Shown here piece by piece: positions 8,780 to 18,131 of a DNA stretch of 64,000 nt (positions are counted from its first letter, which is position 1; each line of letters opens with the position of its first letter). The stretch is from contig NZ_JACNMU010000001.1 in assembly GCF_014901205.1 (NCBI RefSeq), forward strand, positions 372,001 through 436,000, read 5' to 3'. The position numbers were made by a program, and so were the translations under genes. The stretch is from Meridianimarinicoccus sp. MJW13 (GTDB lineage: Bacteria > Pseudomonadota > Alphaproteobacteria > Rhodobacterales > Rhodobacteraceae). Below the pieces are notes generated by a model. It saw only the letters and a list, made by a program, of their open reading frames with translations, ran no database searches and had not been told where the DNA came from.

Positions 8780-8811
8780 GCCTCCGGCGGGAGTATTGCC
8801 CCCAAGAAGAA
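8780..8811 (+). repeat. Dispersed intergenic repeat, copy 1
   Basis: A 32-base element starting GCCTCCGGCGGGAGTATT and ending CCAAGAAGAA. The second copy (minus orientation at 16481–16512) matches at 27 of 32 positions by eye. It lies after yidD, outside genes. Confidence 0.6.
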
Positions 8812-8918
8812 CGAGGCGCGCCCGGAGTTCGGGCGGGGCAGCGGTTCAGATGCGACCCGGCGGAGCCCCAAGCGATCTTTGCAAGCCCGCAATGCCCCGG
8901 GACGGGCGCTCCGGTCCG

Positions 8919-9872
8919 TCAGGGTTTCAGGATCAGCTTGTCGCCCAGACGTGCGCGCGTGGGAATGTTGTGCCGGTCGGTGTCCCCGAGGATCGTGTAG
9001 AAAGCGTCGCGCATGAACTCGGTGTCTTCGAAATAGAAGCGGTGTCCGGCCAGATCGTCTTTCTTGAAGGTTTCGGGCAACGCATCGAACCTCTCGGTGC
9101 AGCTGATGTTGACGGCCTTGTCGGGGGCATCGTCGGGCAGGCCGATACGACCGGCGCGGGGCGACACGCCGATGCGTTTCACGTTGGACAGTTTCAGCGC
9201 ATTGTCGAAGTGGTTGTAATAGTTGGTCAGACGCGCGCAGTGGCGATAGAGCGATGAGGACTTCGAACTGTCCGCCGCAAGCGAGCCCGCCGAAATATCG
9301 GCGCCGAACAGCAGAACCTGGCTGACAGCCCAGCTTTTCGCCGCCAGCTGGCGCCGGTCGTCAGCATCGTCGAAGGCCTCGCGCACCACGTAGGTGCCCA
9401 TGGAATGCGCCATGATGTGCAGGTTGATCTCGCAATCGGGGCGCTGCAGGCGCACGAAATTGGCGATGCCTTCCTTGACCAGCTGGTTGGCTGTCTGCTT
9501 GGCATCCCAGCGATCCTCAAGATAGTTCAGGGCGCTGTCATCCGAGGGCCAGTCAAAGCTGACCACGGTGCCTTCGAAACCGAAGTCCTGAAAGCACTTC
9601 TTGATGAACCGATGCCGGGTCACCACCGCGTCCAGAGAATTGTTGAATCCATGCACGTAGACCACGATATCGCCGACATCCTCGCCGGTGATCGGGTTGA
9701 CCCGCCCCTTGCAATCCTCCTGCACTTTCTTGAACCAGCTTGCGCGGCTGATCTTGTCATCGGGACCATGGGTGGTGGCCTTGTCCGGCACCTCCAGGAA
9801 ATGCGCGGGGCCGGGTTCGGGCAGGAAGACCCCCTTGCGAATCCTGCGAACGGTAAAGATGTAGTCAGGCAT
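8919..9872 (-). CDS. Alpha/beta hydrolase of the DUF900 type
   Basis: A 317-aa predicted cytoplasmic hydrolase with no signal peptide. Features are the oxyanion strand VYVHGFNN (71–78), the FDWPS stretch (107–111) and the nucleophile elbow AHSMG with Ser157. This pattern, VHGFN…FxWPS…AHSMG, is typical of DUF900 proteins, a lipase-like family without a settled substrate. The start ATG at 9872 has AGAGAGCAGG upstream; the longer frame to 9905 lacks a better site. It is the only minus-strand gene between yidD and yidC and is divergent from ttcA. Confidence 0.85.
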   Translation of the reverse strand: MPDYIFTVRRIRKGVFLPEPGPAHFLEVPDKATTHGPDDKISRASWFKKVQEDCKGRVNPITGEDVGDIVVYVHGFNNSLDAVVTRHRFIKKCFQDFGFEGTVVSFDWPSDDSALNYLEDRWDAKQTANQLVKEGIANFVRLQRPDCEINLHIMAHSMGTYVVREAFDDADDRRQLAAKSWAVSQVLLFGADISAGSLAADSSKSSSLYRHCARLTNYYNHFDNALKLSNVKRIGVSPRAGRIGLPDDAPDKAVNISCTERFDALPETFKKDDLAGHRFYFEDTEFMRDAFYTILGDTDRHNIPTRARLGDKLILKP

Positions 9873-9995
9873 CCTGCTCTCTCTGAAATCGGAACTTCCG
9901 CTCACCTTAGGCAGGGGACCTTCGGGGCGCGAGGAAATTTACGGATCCTTGCGGGAACGCTTGATCTGTTGCGGACGCGGGTTTAGGGGCTGGCC

Positions 9996-10853
9996 ATGCT
10001 TGATGATGCCGATGACATTCACCCGCTGTTCCACGGCGCGCCCAAAACAACCGAGTTCCGCAAGCTGCGGAAGCGGATCGTGCGCCATGCCCGCGAGGCC
10101 ATCGAGCAATATGGCATGATCGAACGCGACGCCCGCTGGCTGGTCTGCCTGTCGGGCGGCAAGGACAGCTATACCCTGCTGGCGGTGTTGCACGAACTGA
10201 AATGGCGCGGGCTGCTGCCGGTCGAGATCCTGGCCTGCAACCTGGACCAGGGCCAGCCGGGGTTTCCCGCAACCGTCCTGCCCGAATTTCTGGAGCGCAT
10301 GGGCGTTGCGCATCGGATCGAGTACCAGAACACCTATTCCGTGGTGATGGACAAGATCCCCCAGGGCCGAACCTTCTGCGCGCTGTGTTCCCGCCTGCGG
10401 CGCGGACATCTCTACCGGATCGCGCGCGAGGAAGGCTGTTCGGCGGTGGTGCTGGGCCATCATCGCGATGACATTCTGGAAACCTTCTTCATGAACCTGT
10501 TTCACGGCGGGCGGCTGGCCACCATGCCGCCGAAACTGGTGAACGAGGAAGGCGATCTCTTTGTCTATCGTCCGCTGGCGCATGTGGCCGAGGCCGATTG
10601 TCAGAAATTCGCGCAGGCGATGGGATATCCGATCATTCCCTGTGATCTGTGCGGCAGTCAGGACGGGCTGCAACGCCAGCAGGTCAAGCAGATCCTCGAT
10701 GGCTGGGAGGCCAACGCCCCCGGCCGCCGGCAGGTCATGTTCAGGGCGCTGATGAACGCGCGGCCCTCGCATCTTCTGGATCCCAAGCTGTTCGATTTCG
10801 CCGGGCTGACGCGCGGGACGTCCGAACCCGCAGATCCGGACAATTTGATCTAA
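9996..10853 (+). CDS. ttcA: tRNA 2-thiocytidine(32) synthetase TtcA
   Basis: A 285-aa enzyme that adds sulfur to C32 of certain tRNAs, using ATP and an iron–sulfur cluster. The PP-loop motif SGGKDS is at 53–58. The conserved cysteines are CALC (Cys128, Cys131) and Cys216 in the IIPCDLCG stretch, which are the expected [4Fe-4S] ligands. Length and all key residues are normal. The tRNA-Arg(ACG) at 3962, with C at position 32, is a plausible substrate in the same window, because TtcA acts on some tRNA-Arg species in enterobacteria. Confidence 0.95.
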   Translation: MLDDADDIHPLFHGAPKTTEFRKLRKRIVRHAREAIEQYGMIERDARWLVCLSGGKDSYTLLAVLHELKWRGLLPVEILACNLDQGQPGFPATVLPEFLERMGVAHRIEYQNTYSVVMDKIPQGRTFCALCSRLRRGHLYRIAREEGCSAVVLGHHRDDILETFFMNLFHGGRLATMPPKLVNEEGDLFVYRPLAHVAEADCQKFAQAMGYPIIPCDLCGSQDGLQRQQVKQILDGWEANAPGRRQVMFRALMNARPSHLLDPKLFDFAGLTRGTSEPADPDNLI

Positions 10854-10941
10854 TTCCGTCCCAGATCGCGCCGTTGCATTAACCTTCCCCAAAGGCCGCC
10901 ACCCTAGCGTCACCTGAAACGCTTGGCCGAAGGGGAACGCG

Positions 10942-12468
10942 ATGCCGGTTCCGGGACAGACACTGCCCTCTGGGATACATTTCCTCGCCTCTGTCGTTCG
11001 GGGGCAATGGGGGCTGGCGGCCTCGGCCCCGCTTCTGGCGCTGTTCTGGTATCTGAAATCCGGTGACGTGGCCTGGGGGATGGCCCTGTCGGGCCCAGTG
11101 GTGCTGGCTTTGGCGTGGCTTCCCCTGTGGCGGGCGGGGCATCGGCTGGCGCAACTGCCGCTGGCTTCGCCACGGCAACGCCTGATCCGGGCGCTTTGCG
11201 CCGACAGGGATGCTGCGCAGGGCCAGACTGTCTGCATCCTGCTGAACCTGGACGACACGCCACGCCTGCTGGAACGGTATTCCCCCGCAACGCTGGACCG
11301 GACGATGGACGCGCTGGCGGACCGGGCCCAGCAGACGCTGCGCGACCAGGATCATTGTGCGGCGCTTGCGCCAGGGCTGATTGCCATCGCGATGGCCCCG
11401 GCGGCGCGCTACGATCTGGAAACCGCGCTGCAAATCGGTGCGCGGCTTCAGGCCAGGCTCTCCGATCCGATCCCCGTGGGCGAGGATCCGCAGCGGTTGT
11501 CCTTCTCGGTGGGCATTGCGCTATCGGCGCAGGTCGCGTCCGGATCCGGGGACGCGGTCCTGGCCGCGGCAGAAACCGCCCTGAAGCGCGCGCAATACGC
11601 CGGGGCCGGCTCCATCCGGGTCCACGATCCCGCCCGCCCTGTGCCACAGATACCCGACACCGCGCGCATCACCCGCGCATTGGACGCTCTGGAAAGCGGG
11701 CAGATCCGCCCGTGGTTTCAGCCGCAGGTGTCCAATGATACCGGCGACATCAGCGGGGTCGAGGCGCTGGCCCGTTGGGTTCATCCGGATCGCGGCCTTC
11801 TTGGGCCCGCCGAGTTCTTCCCCGAGATCGAAGCCGCCGGCCGCTTCGAACGCCTGGGCGAAGTCATGCGCCGCCACGCCTACCTCGCGTTGAAAACCTG
11901 GGACACGGACGGCCTCGACATCCCCGGTATCGGCGTCAACGTGACCCTGGCCGAACTGCGCAACCCGGCCTTCGCGGACAAGATCGCCTGGGAACTGGAT
12001 GGCTTCGATATTCTGCCGCACCGGCTGACGCTGGAAATCCTCGAATCCGTGGTCTCCGGCACCTCCGGGGATGTGGTGGCCCGCAATATCCAGATGCTCG
12101 CCTCCTATGGTTGCGGGTTGGACCTTGACGACTTTGGCACCGGCCATGCCTCGATCACCTCGCTGCGGCGCTTCCCGGTGGGCCGGATCAAGATCGATCG
12201 GTCCTTCGTCACCGGGGTAGATCACGACCGGAACCAACAGCAGATGATCTCGGCCATCGTGACCATGGCCGAGCGACTGGATCTGGATGCCCTGGCCGAA
12301 GGCGTGGAAACACCCGGCGAGCACGCCATGCTGGCACAGTTGGGCTGCACCCATGTCCAGGGCTACGGCATCGCGCGACCGATGCCCCAAGACGATTTGC
12401 CCGCCTGGGTCCACGAGTTGCGCCATCGCCTGCCCAAACCCGCCCCATTGCACCGGAAACTGGGCTGA
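10942..12468 (+). CDS. Membrane-anchored EAL phosphodiesterase with a degenerate GGDEF domain
   Basis: A 508-aa protein. Two hydrophobic segments near residues 25–42 and 47–63 anchor it. A GGDEF-like domain follows, but the signature site reads ALAPGLIAIA instead of GGDEF, so cyclase activity is not expected. The EAL domain starts at about residue 240: QPQV…VEALARW (EAL as EAL-A), NVTLAELRNP, LTLEILES, LDDFGTGHASI, IKIDRSF, EGVET and QGYGIARPM. All metal- and c-di-GMP-binding positions that I can place are kept, so it should hydrolyse cyclic di-GMP. No partner regulator is adjacent. Confidence 0.88.
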   Translation: MPVPGQTLPSGIHFLASVVRGQWGLAASAPLLALFWYLKSGDVAWGMALSGPVVLALAWLPLWRAGHRLAQLPLASPRQRLIRALCADRDAAQGQTVCILLNLDDTPRLLERYSPATLDRTMDALADRAQQTLRDQDHCAALAPGLIAIAMAPAARYDLETALQIGARLQARLSDPIPVGEDPQRLSFSVGIALSAQVASGSGDAVLAAAETALKRAQYAGAGSIRVHDPARPVPQIPDTARITRALDALESGQIRPWFQPQVSNDTGDISGVEALARWVHPDRGLLGPAEFFPEIEAAGRFERLGEVMRRHAYLALKTWDTDGLDIPGIGVNVTLAELRNPAFADKIAWELDGFDILPHRLTLEILESVVSGTSGDVVARNIQMLASYGCGLDLDDFGTGHASITSLRRFPVGRIKIDRSFVTGVDHDRNQQQMISAIVTMAERLDLDALAEGVETPGEHAMLAQLGCTHVQGYGIARPMPQDDLPAWVHELRHRLPKPAPLHRKLG

Positions 12469-12591
12469 ACCACCGATTCGCGGCGCGCTCATTCACGACA
12501 TTGCAGAGGCTGCGGCCTAAAACCGCTTGACCTTTGTCCGGTGCGCCTGTTGAACCTGCCCGCAATCCCAAGTTTCGAGGCGGTGTTCTAC

Positions 12592-14421
12592 ATGGACAAT
12601 CAAAACAAGAATATGATTCTGGCGACGGCACTCAGCTTCCTGGTGATCCTCGGCTGGTTTCTGCTCTTTCCGCCAGAGGAACCGCCGGTCCAGCCCCAGC
12701 GACCCGCGGCCGATTCCACCGCGCAGGCGACGCAGGATGGCATCGCCATTGCCCCGCCTGCCGGCGGCACTGCGGCCCCGGCCCCCGGAGCCAGCCCCGT
12801 CGAAACGCGCAGCGCGGCCCTGACCGCTTCCGAGCGCCTGACCATCGACACCCCCGAGCTCAAAGGCTCCATCGCGCTGACCGGCGGCCGGCTCGACGAT
12901 ATCGCGCTGAAGGATTATCGCGACACGATCGAACCCGACAGCCCCAACGTCACGCTGCTGTCCCCGGTGGGCGGTTCACATGCCTATTATGCGCTCTATG
13001 GCTGGGCGCCCGGCGCGGGTCTGACCTTCGAACAGGTCCCCGGGGCCAACACCCCCTGGTCGCTGGTGAGCGGCGACAAGCTGACCCCCACCAGCCCGGT
13101 CACACTGGAATGGGACAACGGCGCCGGCTTGACCTTCCGCCGCGTGATCAGCGTCGACGAAGAGTATCTTTTCACCGTCACCCAGTCGGTCACCAACGCC
13201 AGCGAAACCGCCCAGCGACTGGCCCCTTACGGCATTGTCGCCCGCCATGGCGAGCCGGAACTGACCAACTTCTTCATCCTGCATGAAGGCGTCGTGCGCA
13301 TGTCCGACGGCACGCTGGAAGAAATCGAATACGGCGACATGCCGGATCTCGACTACGTCGACCGGGAAGCCGCCCGCGCCGAGATCATCGACGTGGCCGC
13401 CAACGGCTGGATCGGGTTCACCGACAAATACTGGATGACCGCGCTGATGCCGGCCCCCGGCCAGAATTTCCTGTCGGTCGCCAAATACGTCGCCAACGCC
13501 GACATCTACCAGACCGAAACCCGCCTGCCGACCCAGACAGTGGAACCCGGCCAGACGGTCGAGGTGCAGACCTTCCTCTTCGCCGGGGCCAAGGAATGGG
13601 AAACCATCAAGCACTACGAGCAGGATCTGGGCTTCGAAGGCTTCGTCGACAGCATCGACTGGGGCTGGTTCTTCTTCCTGACCAAGCCGATCTTCCAGCT
13701 GCTGCACTTCCTCAACGGCATCATCGGCAACATGGGCTGGTCGATCATCGTCCTGACCCTGATCATCAAGGCGCTGGTCCTGCCCCTGGCCTGGAAATCC
13801 TATTCTTCGATGGCGAAGATGAAGGAACTTCAGCCCGAGATGGAGAAGCTGAAGGAACGCTGCGGCGACGACAAGCAGAAGATGCAGCAAGAGATGATGG
13901 CGCTCTATAAGAAGGAAAAGGTCAACCCGGCCTCGGGCTGCCTGCCGATCATCCTGCAGATCCCGATCTTCTTCTCACTCTACAAGGTGATCTTCGTCAC
14001 CATCGAATTGCGCCACGCGCCGTGGTTCGGCTGGATCCGCGACCTGTCAGCGCCGGATCCCTCGTCGATCCTGAACCTCTTCGGGCTGCTGCCCTACGGG
14101 GTGCCCGATCCCGGGTCGATCTTTGCGATCGTGTCGCTGGGCATCCTGCCGATCTTCCTCGGCGTCTCCATGTGGCTGCAGCAGAAACTGAACCCGGCAC
14201 CCACCGACAAGACCCAGGCCATGATCTTTGCCTGGATGCCCTGGATCTTCATGTTCATGCTGGGCAGCTTCGCAAGTGGCCTGGTGCTGTACTGGATCGC
14301 CAACAACGTGATCACCTTCTCGCAGCAGTACTTCATCATGCGCACCCACGGCTTCAAGCCAGACATCCTGGGCAACATCCTCTCGAGCTTCAAGAAGAAG
14401 GCCGGAGCGTCGAAGGAATGA
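12592..14421 (+). CDS. yidC: Membrane protein insertase YidC
   Basis: A 609-aa insertase of the Gram-negative type. It has an N-terminal membrane helix (NMILATALSFLVILGWFLLF), a large periplasmic beta-domain (about residues 60–350), then the conserved five-helix core from about 355, including WGWFFFLTKPIFQLLHFLNG, ALVLPLAWKSYSSMAKMKEL and GCLPIILQIPIFFSLYKVIF. The C-terminus is basic (FKKKAGASKE), as expected for ribosome contact. The start ATG at 12592 is chosen over an upstream in-frame GTG because MDNQNKN is the family N-terminus. Its stop overlaps the MOSC gene start (ATGA). Confidence 0.97.
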   Translation: MDNQNKNMILATALSFLVILGWFLLFPPEEPPVQPQRPAADSTAQATQDGIAIAPPAGGTAAPAPGASPVETRSAALTASERLTIDTPELKGSIALTGGRLDDIALKDYRDTIEPDSPNVTLLSPVGGSHAYYALYGWAPGAGLTFEQVPGANTPWSLVSGDKLTPTSPVTLEWDNGAGLTFRRVISVDEEYLFTVTQSVTNASETAQRLAPYGIVARHGEPELTNFFILHEGVVRMSDGTLEEIEYGDMPDLDYVDREAARAEIIDVAANGWIGFTDKYWMTALMPAPGQNFLSVAKYVANADIYQTETRLPTQTVEPGQTVEVQTFLFAGAKEWETIKHYEQDLGFEGFVDSIDWGWFFFLTKPIFQLLHFLNGIIGNMGWSIIVLTLIIKALVLPLAWKSYSSMAKMKELQPEMEKLKERCGDDKQKMQQEMMALYKKEKVNPASGCLPIILQIPIFFSLYKVIFVTIELRHAPWFGWIRDLSAPDPSSILNLFGLLPYGVPDPGSIFAIVSLGILPIFLGVSMWLQQKLNPAPTDKTQAMIFAWMPWIFMFMLGSFASGLVLYWIANNVITFSQQYFIMRTHGFKPDILGNILSSFKKKAGASKE

Positions 14422-15158
14422 CCCACAGGCTCGCCGCCATCTGGCGTCACCCGATCAAGGGCATCGGCGCCGAGCCTCTGGAAACCACCCAACTGACCCC
14501 GGATCGCCCCCTGCCGGGCGACCGGGCCTGGGCTGTCCTGACCGGTGACGCCACCGACACCGGTGATTGGCAGCCCTGCCGTAACTTTGCGCGCGGCTGC
14601 TATGGGCCCGAGCTGATGGCAATCACCGCGCGCACCATCGGCGATCGCATCCATCTCAGCCACCCCCGGCATACGGACCTGATCATCGATCCCGCAACAG
14701 AAGGTCCGCGCCTGATCGACTGGCTGCGCCCGCTTTACCCCGCCGAGCGCCCGGCCCCGACACGGGTGATCAAGGCCCCACCAGAGGGGATGAGCGATGC
14801 CCCCTTCCCTTCGGTTGCCATCCTGGGCCGCGCCGCGCTGGACGCCCTGGGCGAGGTTGCGGGCCAGGCACTGGACATGCGGCGGTTCCGTGGCAACCTC
14901 TGGCTCGACGGGTTGGCCCCGTTCGAGGAACTGGACTGGGTCGGCCGCACCCTGCGCATCGGCAGTGCCGAGCTGCGCGTGGACGAACGCATCACCCGCT
15001 GCCGCGCCACCGAGACCAACCCCGACACCGGCACCCATGACGTGACCACCCTGCAACTGCTGCGCCGCCACTGGGGTCACATCGACTTCGGCATCAAGGC
15101 CGTGGTCACCAAGCCCGGCACCATCGGGGTAGGTGACACGGTAGAGGTGTTGGCATGA
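14418..15158 (+). CDS. MOSC domain protein
   Basis: A 246-aa protein of the MOSC superfamily (molybdenum cofactor sulfurase C-terminal domain). These domains move sulfur or bind molybdenum cofactor. The N-terminal part shows LAAIWRHPIKGIGAEPL, the usual start of the beta-barrel. The C-terminal part has RFRGNLWLDGLAPFEELDWVG and VDERITRCRATETNPDTG, which carries the conserved Cys. It overlaps yidC (ATGA) and the following acetyltransferase (ATGA), so the three are translationally coupled. The position next to yidC and engB is conserved in relatives, but the specific substrate is unknown. Confidence 0.92.
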   Translation: MTHRLAAIWRHPIKGIGAEPLETTQLTPDRPLPGDRAWAVLTGDATDTGDWQPCRNFARGCYGPELMAITARTIGDRIHLSHPRHTDLIIDPATEGPRLIDWLRPLYPAERPAPTRVIKAPPEGMSDAPFPSVAILGRAALDALGEVAGQALDMRRFRGNLWLDGLAPFEELDWVGRTLRIGSAELRVDERITRCRATETNPDTGTHDVTTLQLLRRHWGHIDFGIKAVVTKPGTIGVGDTVEVLA

Positions 15159-15796
15159 ACGCCCCCGACCCCGATGTCCTGCACCCGATGCCCGGCATCG
15201 ACCAGGTGGTGTTCCTGCGTCCGCTGGCGAAAGACCGGCCCAACGTCTCGGTTGGTGCCTTCACCTACTACGACGACCCGGACGGGGCAGAACACTTCTT
15301 CGACCGCAACCTGCGCTATCACTTCGATTTCGTCGGTGACCGGCTGGTGATCGGCCCGTTCTGCGCCCTCGCACGCGGCGCCACCTTCATCATGAATGGC
15401 GCCACCCACGCCATGGGCGGCTTTTCCACCTTTCCCTTCAACATCTTCGGCCACGGCTGGGAAGAAGGATTCGATCCGGCCAGCTGGGCGGCGGAGAATC
15501 GCGGCGACACGGTGATCGGCGCCGACGTCTGGATCGGCACCGAAGCCCTGATCCTGCCCGGCATCACCATCGGCCCCGGCGCCATCATTGCCGCCCGCAG
15601 CGTCGTCACCGCCGATGTGGCGCCCTACACCGTGGTTGGCGGCAACCCGGCGCGCGAAATCCGCACGCGGTTCGATGCCGGTACCGTCGCGCGCCTGCTC
15701 GCCATCGCCTGGTGGGACTGGCCGCTCGACAAGCTCACCCGAAACCTCGACGCCATTCGCGGCGCCGACCTGGCCACGCTGGAGGCTGCCCGATGA
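15155..15796 (+). CDS. XAT-family (Vat/CatB-like) acetyltransferase
   Basis: A 213-aa left-handed beta-helix acetyltransferase. The sequence follows the streptogramin/chloramphenicol xenobiotic acetyltransferase pattern closely: MPGIDQVVFLRPL, YYDDPDG, LRYHFDFVGDRLVIGPFCALA, FIMNGATHAMGGFSTFPFNIFGHGWE (catalytic His in the NGATH segment), then hexapeptide repeats IGADVWIGTEALILPGITIGPGAIIAA and WWDWPLDKL. Acetyl-CoA is the expected donor. It overlaps both neighbours by 4 bases (MOSC and engB), so it is locked into a core operon and not in a mobile context. Whether it acts on an antibiotic or a housekeeping substrate is not shown by sequence. Confidence 0.9.
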   Translation: MNAPDPDVLHPMPGIDQVVFLRPLAKDRPNVSVGAFTYYDDPDGAEHFFDRNLRYHFDFVGDRLVIGPFCALARGATFIMNGATHAMGGFSTFPFNIFGHGWEEGFDPASWAAENRGDTVIGADVWIGTEALILPGITIGPGAIIAARSVVTADVAPYTVVGGNPAREIRTRFDAGTVARLLAIAWWDWPLDKLTRNLDAIRGADLATLEAAR

Positions 15797-16443
15797 TGCT
15801 GCCCTTCCCCCTCGCCCCCGAGCCCGACGACATCACCGCCGAAGCCGCGCGCAAGTTCTTCGCCGGCGAGACCACCTTTGTGAAAGGCGTGGTCGCCATG
15901 TCGGGCCTGCCCGCCGCCGACCGCGCCGAGGTCTGCTTCGCCGGCCGTTCGAACGTCGGAAAATCTTCGCTGATCAACGCGCTGACCGGACGCAAGGGGC
16001 TTGCGCGCGCGTCCAACACCCCCGGCCGCACGCAAGAGATCAACTTCTTCGAACGTGACGACCTCTACATCGTCGACCTGCCTGGATATGGCTTTGCCAA
16101 CGCGCCCGTCGCGGTGGTCGAGAAATGGCAGCGCCTGCTGAAATCCTATCTGTCGGGGCGCCAGACCCTGCGCCGCGCCTTCATGCTGATCGATTCGCGC
16201 CACGGCGTGAAACCGGTGGATGAGGAAATCATGACCCTGTTGGACAGATCCGCCGTCCCCTTCCAGGTGGTGCTGACCAAGGATGACAAGATCAAGGAAA
16301 AGGATCGCGACCCGATTCTGGCGCAGGTGCGCAAGGCGCTGTCCAAGCACCCGGCCGCCTTTCCCGAACTGATCGCCACCTCCTCGGAAAAGGGCCTCGG
16401 ACTGCCGACCCTGCGCAGCACCATCCACGGCCTGCGCGACTGA
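15793..16443 (+). CDS. engB: Ribosome biogenesis GTP-binding protein EngB/YihA
   Basis: A 216-aa TrmE-Era-EngA-EngB superfamily GTPase needed for large-subunit assembly. G1 is GRSNVGKSS, the G2 region is NTPGRTQ, G3 is DLPGYG and G4 is TKDD. All are intact. The start is the first ATG of ATGATG overlapping the acetyltransferase stop. The family length is about 200–215. It is the last of the coupled run yidC–MOSC–XAT–engB. argB follows after about 150 bases. Confidence 0.96.
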   Translation: MMLPFPLAPEPDDITAEAARKFFAGETTFVKGVVAMSGLPAADRAEVCFAGRSNVGKSSLINALTGRKGLARASNTPGRTQEINFFERDDLYIVDLPGYGFANAPVAVVEKWQRLLKSYLSGRQTLRRAFMLIDSRHGVKPVDEEIMTLLDRSAVPFQVVLTKDDKIKEKDRDPILAQVRKALSKHPAAFPELIATSSEKGLGLPTLRSTIHGLRD

Positions 16444-16480
16444 CGCGCCGACGCCCTGCAGCTGACCCAGCGGCGGCGGC

Positions 16481-16512
16481 TTCTTCTTGGCGAAAATACT
16501 CTCGCCGAAGGC
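16481..16512 (-). repeat. Dispersed intergenic repeat, copy 2
   Basis: The minus-strand reading starts GCCTTCGGCGAGAGTATT and ends CCAAGAAGAA. It lies between engB and argB and corresponds to the copy at 8780–8811, with five mismatches in 32 bases. Confidence 0.6.
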
Positions 16513-16596
16513 CCCGGCCTGCCAGGGGCGATCCACATCGGCCTCTTGGCAGCGCCCGCGCAACATAATAACACCGGCGGACGCTTCTGGATCCCG

Positions 16597-17466
16597 ATGA
16601 TGAGAAAACGAACCGACATGACCCGCGACTGGATCGCCACCGCCCGGACCCTGTCCGAGGCCCTGCCCTACCTGCAACGCTACGAGGGCGCGACCGTCGT
16701 CATCAAGTTGGGCGGCCACGCGATGGGCAGCGACGAGGCGATGGACGGATTCGCCCGCGACATCGTGCTGATGAGCCAGGTCGGCGTGCATCCGGTCATC
16801 GTTCATGGCGGCGGCCCGGCCATCAACGAGATGCTGGGCAGGCTCGATATCCAGTTCGAGTTCGTCAACGGCAAGCGCGTCACCAGCCAGCCGGTGATGG
16901 ACGTGGTGGAAATGGTGCTTGCGGGTCTCGTGAACAAACGTGTCGTGGCCGCGATCAACCGCCAGGGCGGGCGCGCGGTGGGCCTGTCGGGCAAGGACGC
17001 CAACCTGATGATCTGCCGCCAGACCGATCCGTCCCTCGGCTTCGTCGGCACCCCGGAACAGATGAACACCGACGTGGTGCGCACCATTTTCGAGGCCGGC
17101 ATGATCCCGGTCATCGCGCCGATCGGCGCCGATGCCGAAGGCCACAGCATGAACGTCAACGGCGACACCGCTGCCGGGGCCATCGCCGGGGCGCTGAAGG
17201 CGCATCGCCTGCTGCTGCTGACGGACGTGCCGGGCGTCAAGGATGCCACGGGCACTGTCGTGACCGAACTGACCGCGGGGCAAATTCGCGAGATGACGGC
17301 GGACGGCACCATCGCCGGGGGCATGATCCCCAAGACCGAAACCGCGCTGGCGGCCCTGCAAAGCGGCGTTCGGGCGGCCGTTATCCTGGACGGGCGTGCC
17401 CCCAACGCCTGCCTGCTGGAACTCTTCACCGATCACGGTGCCGGGTCGATCATCCGAAGCGCGTGA
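16597..17466 (+). CDS. argB: Acetylglutamate kinase
   Basis: A 289-aa amino-acid kinase that phosphorylates N-acetylglutamate in arginine synthesis. Features are [11 protein letters not shown] (N-terminal phosphate-binding Lys/Gly), [32 protein letters not shown] and [18 protein letters not shown]. The latter carry the substrate Asn and the catalytic Lys. The start is uncertain: ATGATG at 16597, or the internal ATG at 16618 that begins [19 protein letters not shown]. Neither has a strong ribosome site. The next gene starts with a GTG overlapping its stop. Confidence 0.95.
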   Translation: MMRKRTDMTRDWIATARTLSEALPYLQRYEGATVVIKLGGHAMGSDEAMDGFARDIVLMSQVGVHPVIVHGGGPAINEMLGRLDIQFEFVNGKRVTSQPVMDVVEMVLAGLVNKRVVAAINRQGGRAVGLSGKDANLMICRQTDPSLGFVGTPEQMNTDVVRTIFEAGMIPVIAPIGADAEGHSMNVNGDTAAGAIAGALKAHRLLLLTDVPGVKDATGTVVTELTAGQIREMTADGTIAGGMIPKTETALAALQSGVRAAVILDGRAPNACLLELFTDHGAGSIIRSA

Positions 17467-18131
17467 CCGGCCCGGCTGCCTTTCAGCGGGCCCTTGCGGA
17501 CTGCCAGTTGTTGCAGGCGGCCCATGTGCCGCTGGAAGCCAGCGACGGCATGCCGCCGGATTTCACCAGCATCGCCCTTGTCGCGCCGCAGGAACCCGGC
17601 TTCTGGACCCTGGCCCAAACCGCGCCCGAGATGCGCGACGGCCTGTCCGACCCGCTGGATCGGCTCTCGCGGCGGCTGGTGACGCCGGTGGCGGCCTCGG
17701 TCGGGGGGATGGCCCTGTTTCCCTCCGATGGCCCGCCCTATCCGCCTTTCGTGTCCTGGGCGCTGCGCAGCGCCCGGATCTGGGCCGCGCCCATGGGGCT
17801 GCTGGTCAGCCGCACGGCCGGGCTTTGGGTGTCTTTCCGGGCTGCCGTGGCGTTGCCCTGGGCGGCGCCCGCCCAGCCCGCCGCGGCCAGCCCCTGCGAC
17901 ACATGCGCGGCGCGTCCCTGCCTGTCGGCCTGCCCGGTATCCGCGTTCAGCGCCGATCGGGGCTATGATCTTGCCGCCTGTCATGGTTTTCTGGATCGCG
18001 CGGCAGGCCAGGACTGCATGACACGGGGCTGCGCCGCACGCCGCGCCTGCCCGCTGGGGGCCGCCTCCGGGCGTCACCCCGACCAATCCGCGTTCCACAT
18101 GAGAGCCTTCCACCCATGCCAAAACGCCTGA
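17463..18131 (+). CDS. Ferredoxin-like protein with two cysteine clusters
   Basis: A 222-aa protein. The GTG start overlaps the argB stop (GTGA). The last third has [18 protein letters not shown], a C-x2-C-x4-C-x3-CP iron–sulfur pattern, followed by a second set, CHGF…[13 protein letters not shown], also with a terminal CP. Together they could hold one or two [4Fe-4S] clusters. The N-terminal 130 residues have no motif I recognise. It resembles the C-terminal half of small ferredoxin-like proteins annotated without function in Rhodobacteraceae. The overlaps place it between argB and the SixA-type phosphatase in one transcript. Confidence 0.8.
   Translation: MTGPAAFQRALADCQLLQAAHVPLEASDGMPPDFTSIALVAPQEPGFWTLAQTAPEMRDGLSDPLDRLSRRLVTPVAASVGGMALFPSDGPPYPPFVSWALRSARIWAAPMGLLVSRTAGLWVSFRAAVALPWAAPAQPAAASPCDTCAARPCLSACPVSAFSADRGYDLAACHGFLDRAAGQDCMTRGCAARRACPLGAASGRHPDQSAFHMRAFHPCQNA

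Noticed and set aside
9961-9989. TTGATC/TAGGGG as a ttcA promoter
   Set aside because: Spacing is 17, but the -10 is only about 6 bases before the ATG, which would make the mRNA leaderless; not convincing.
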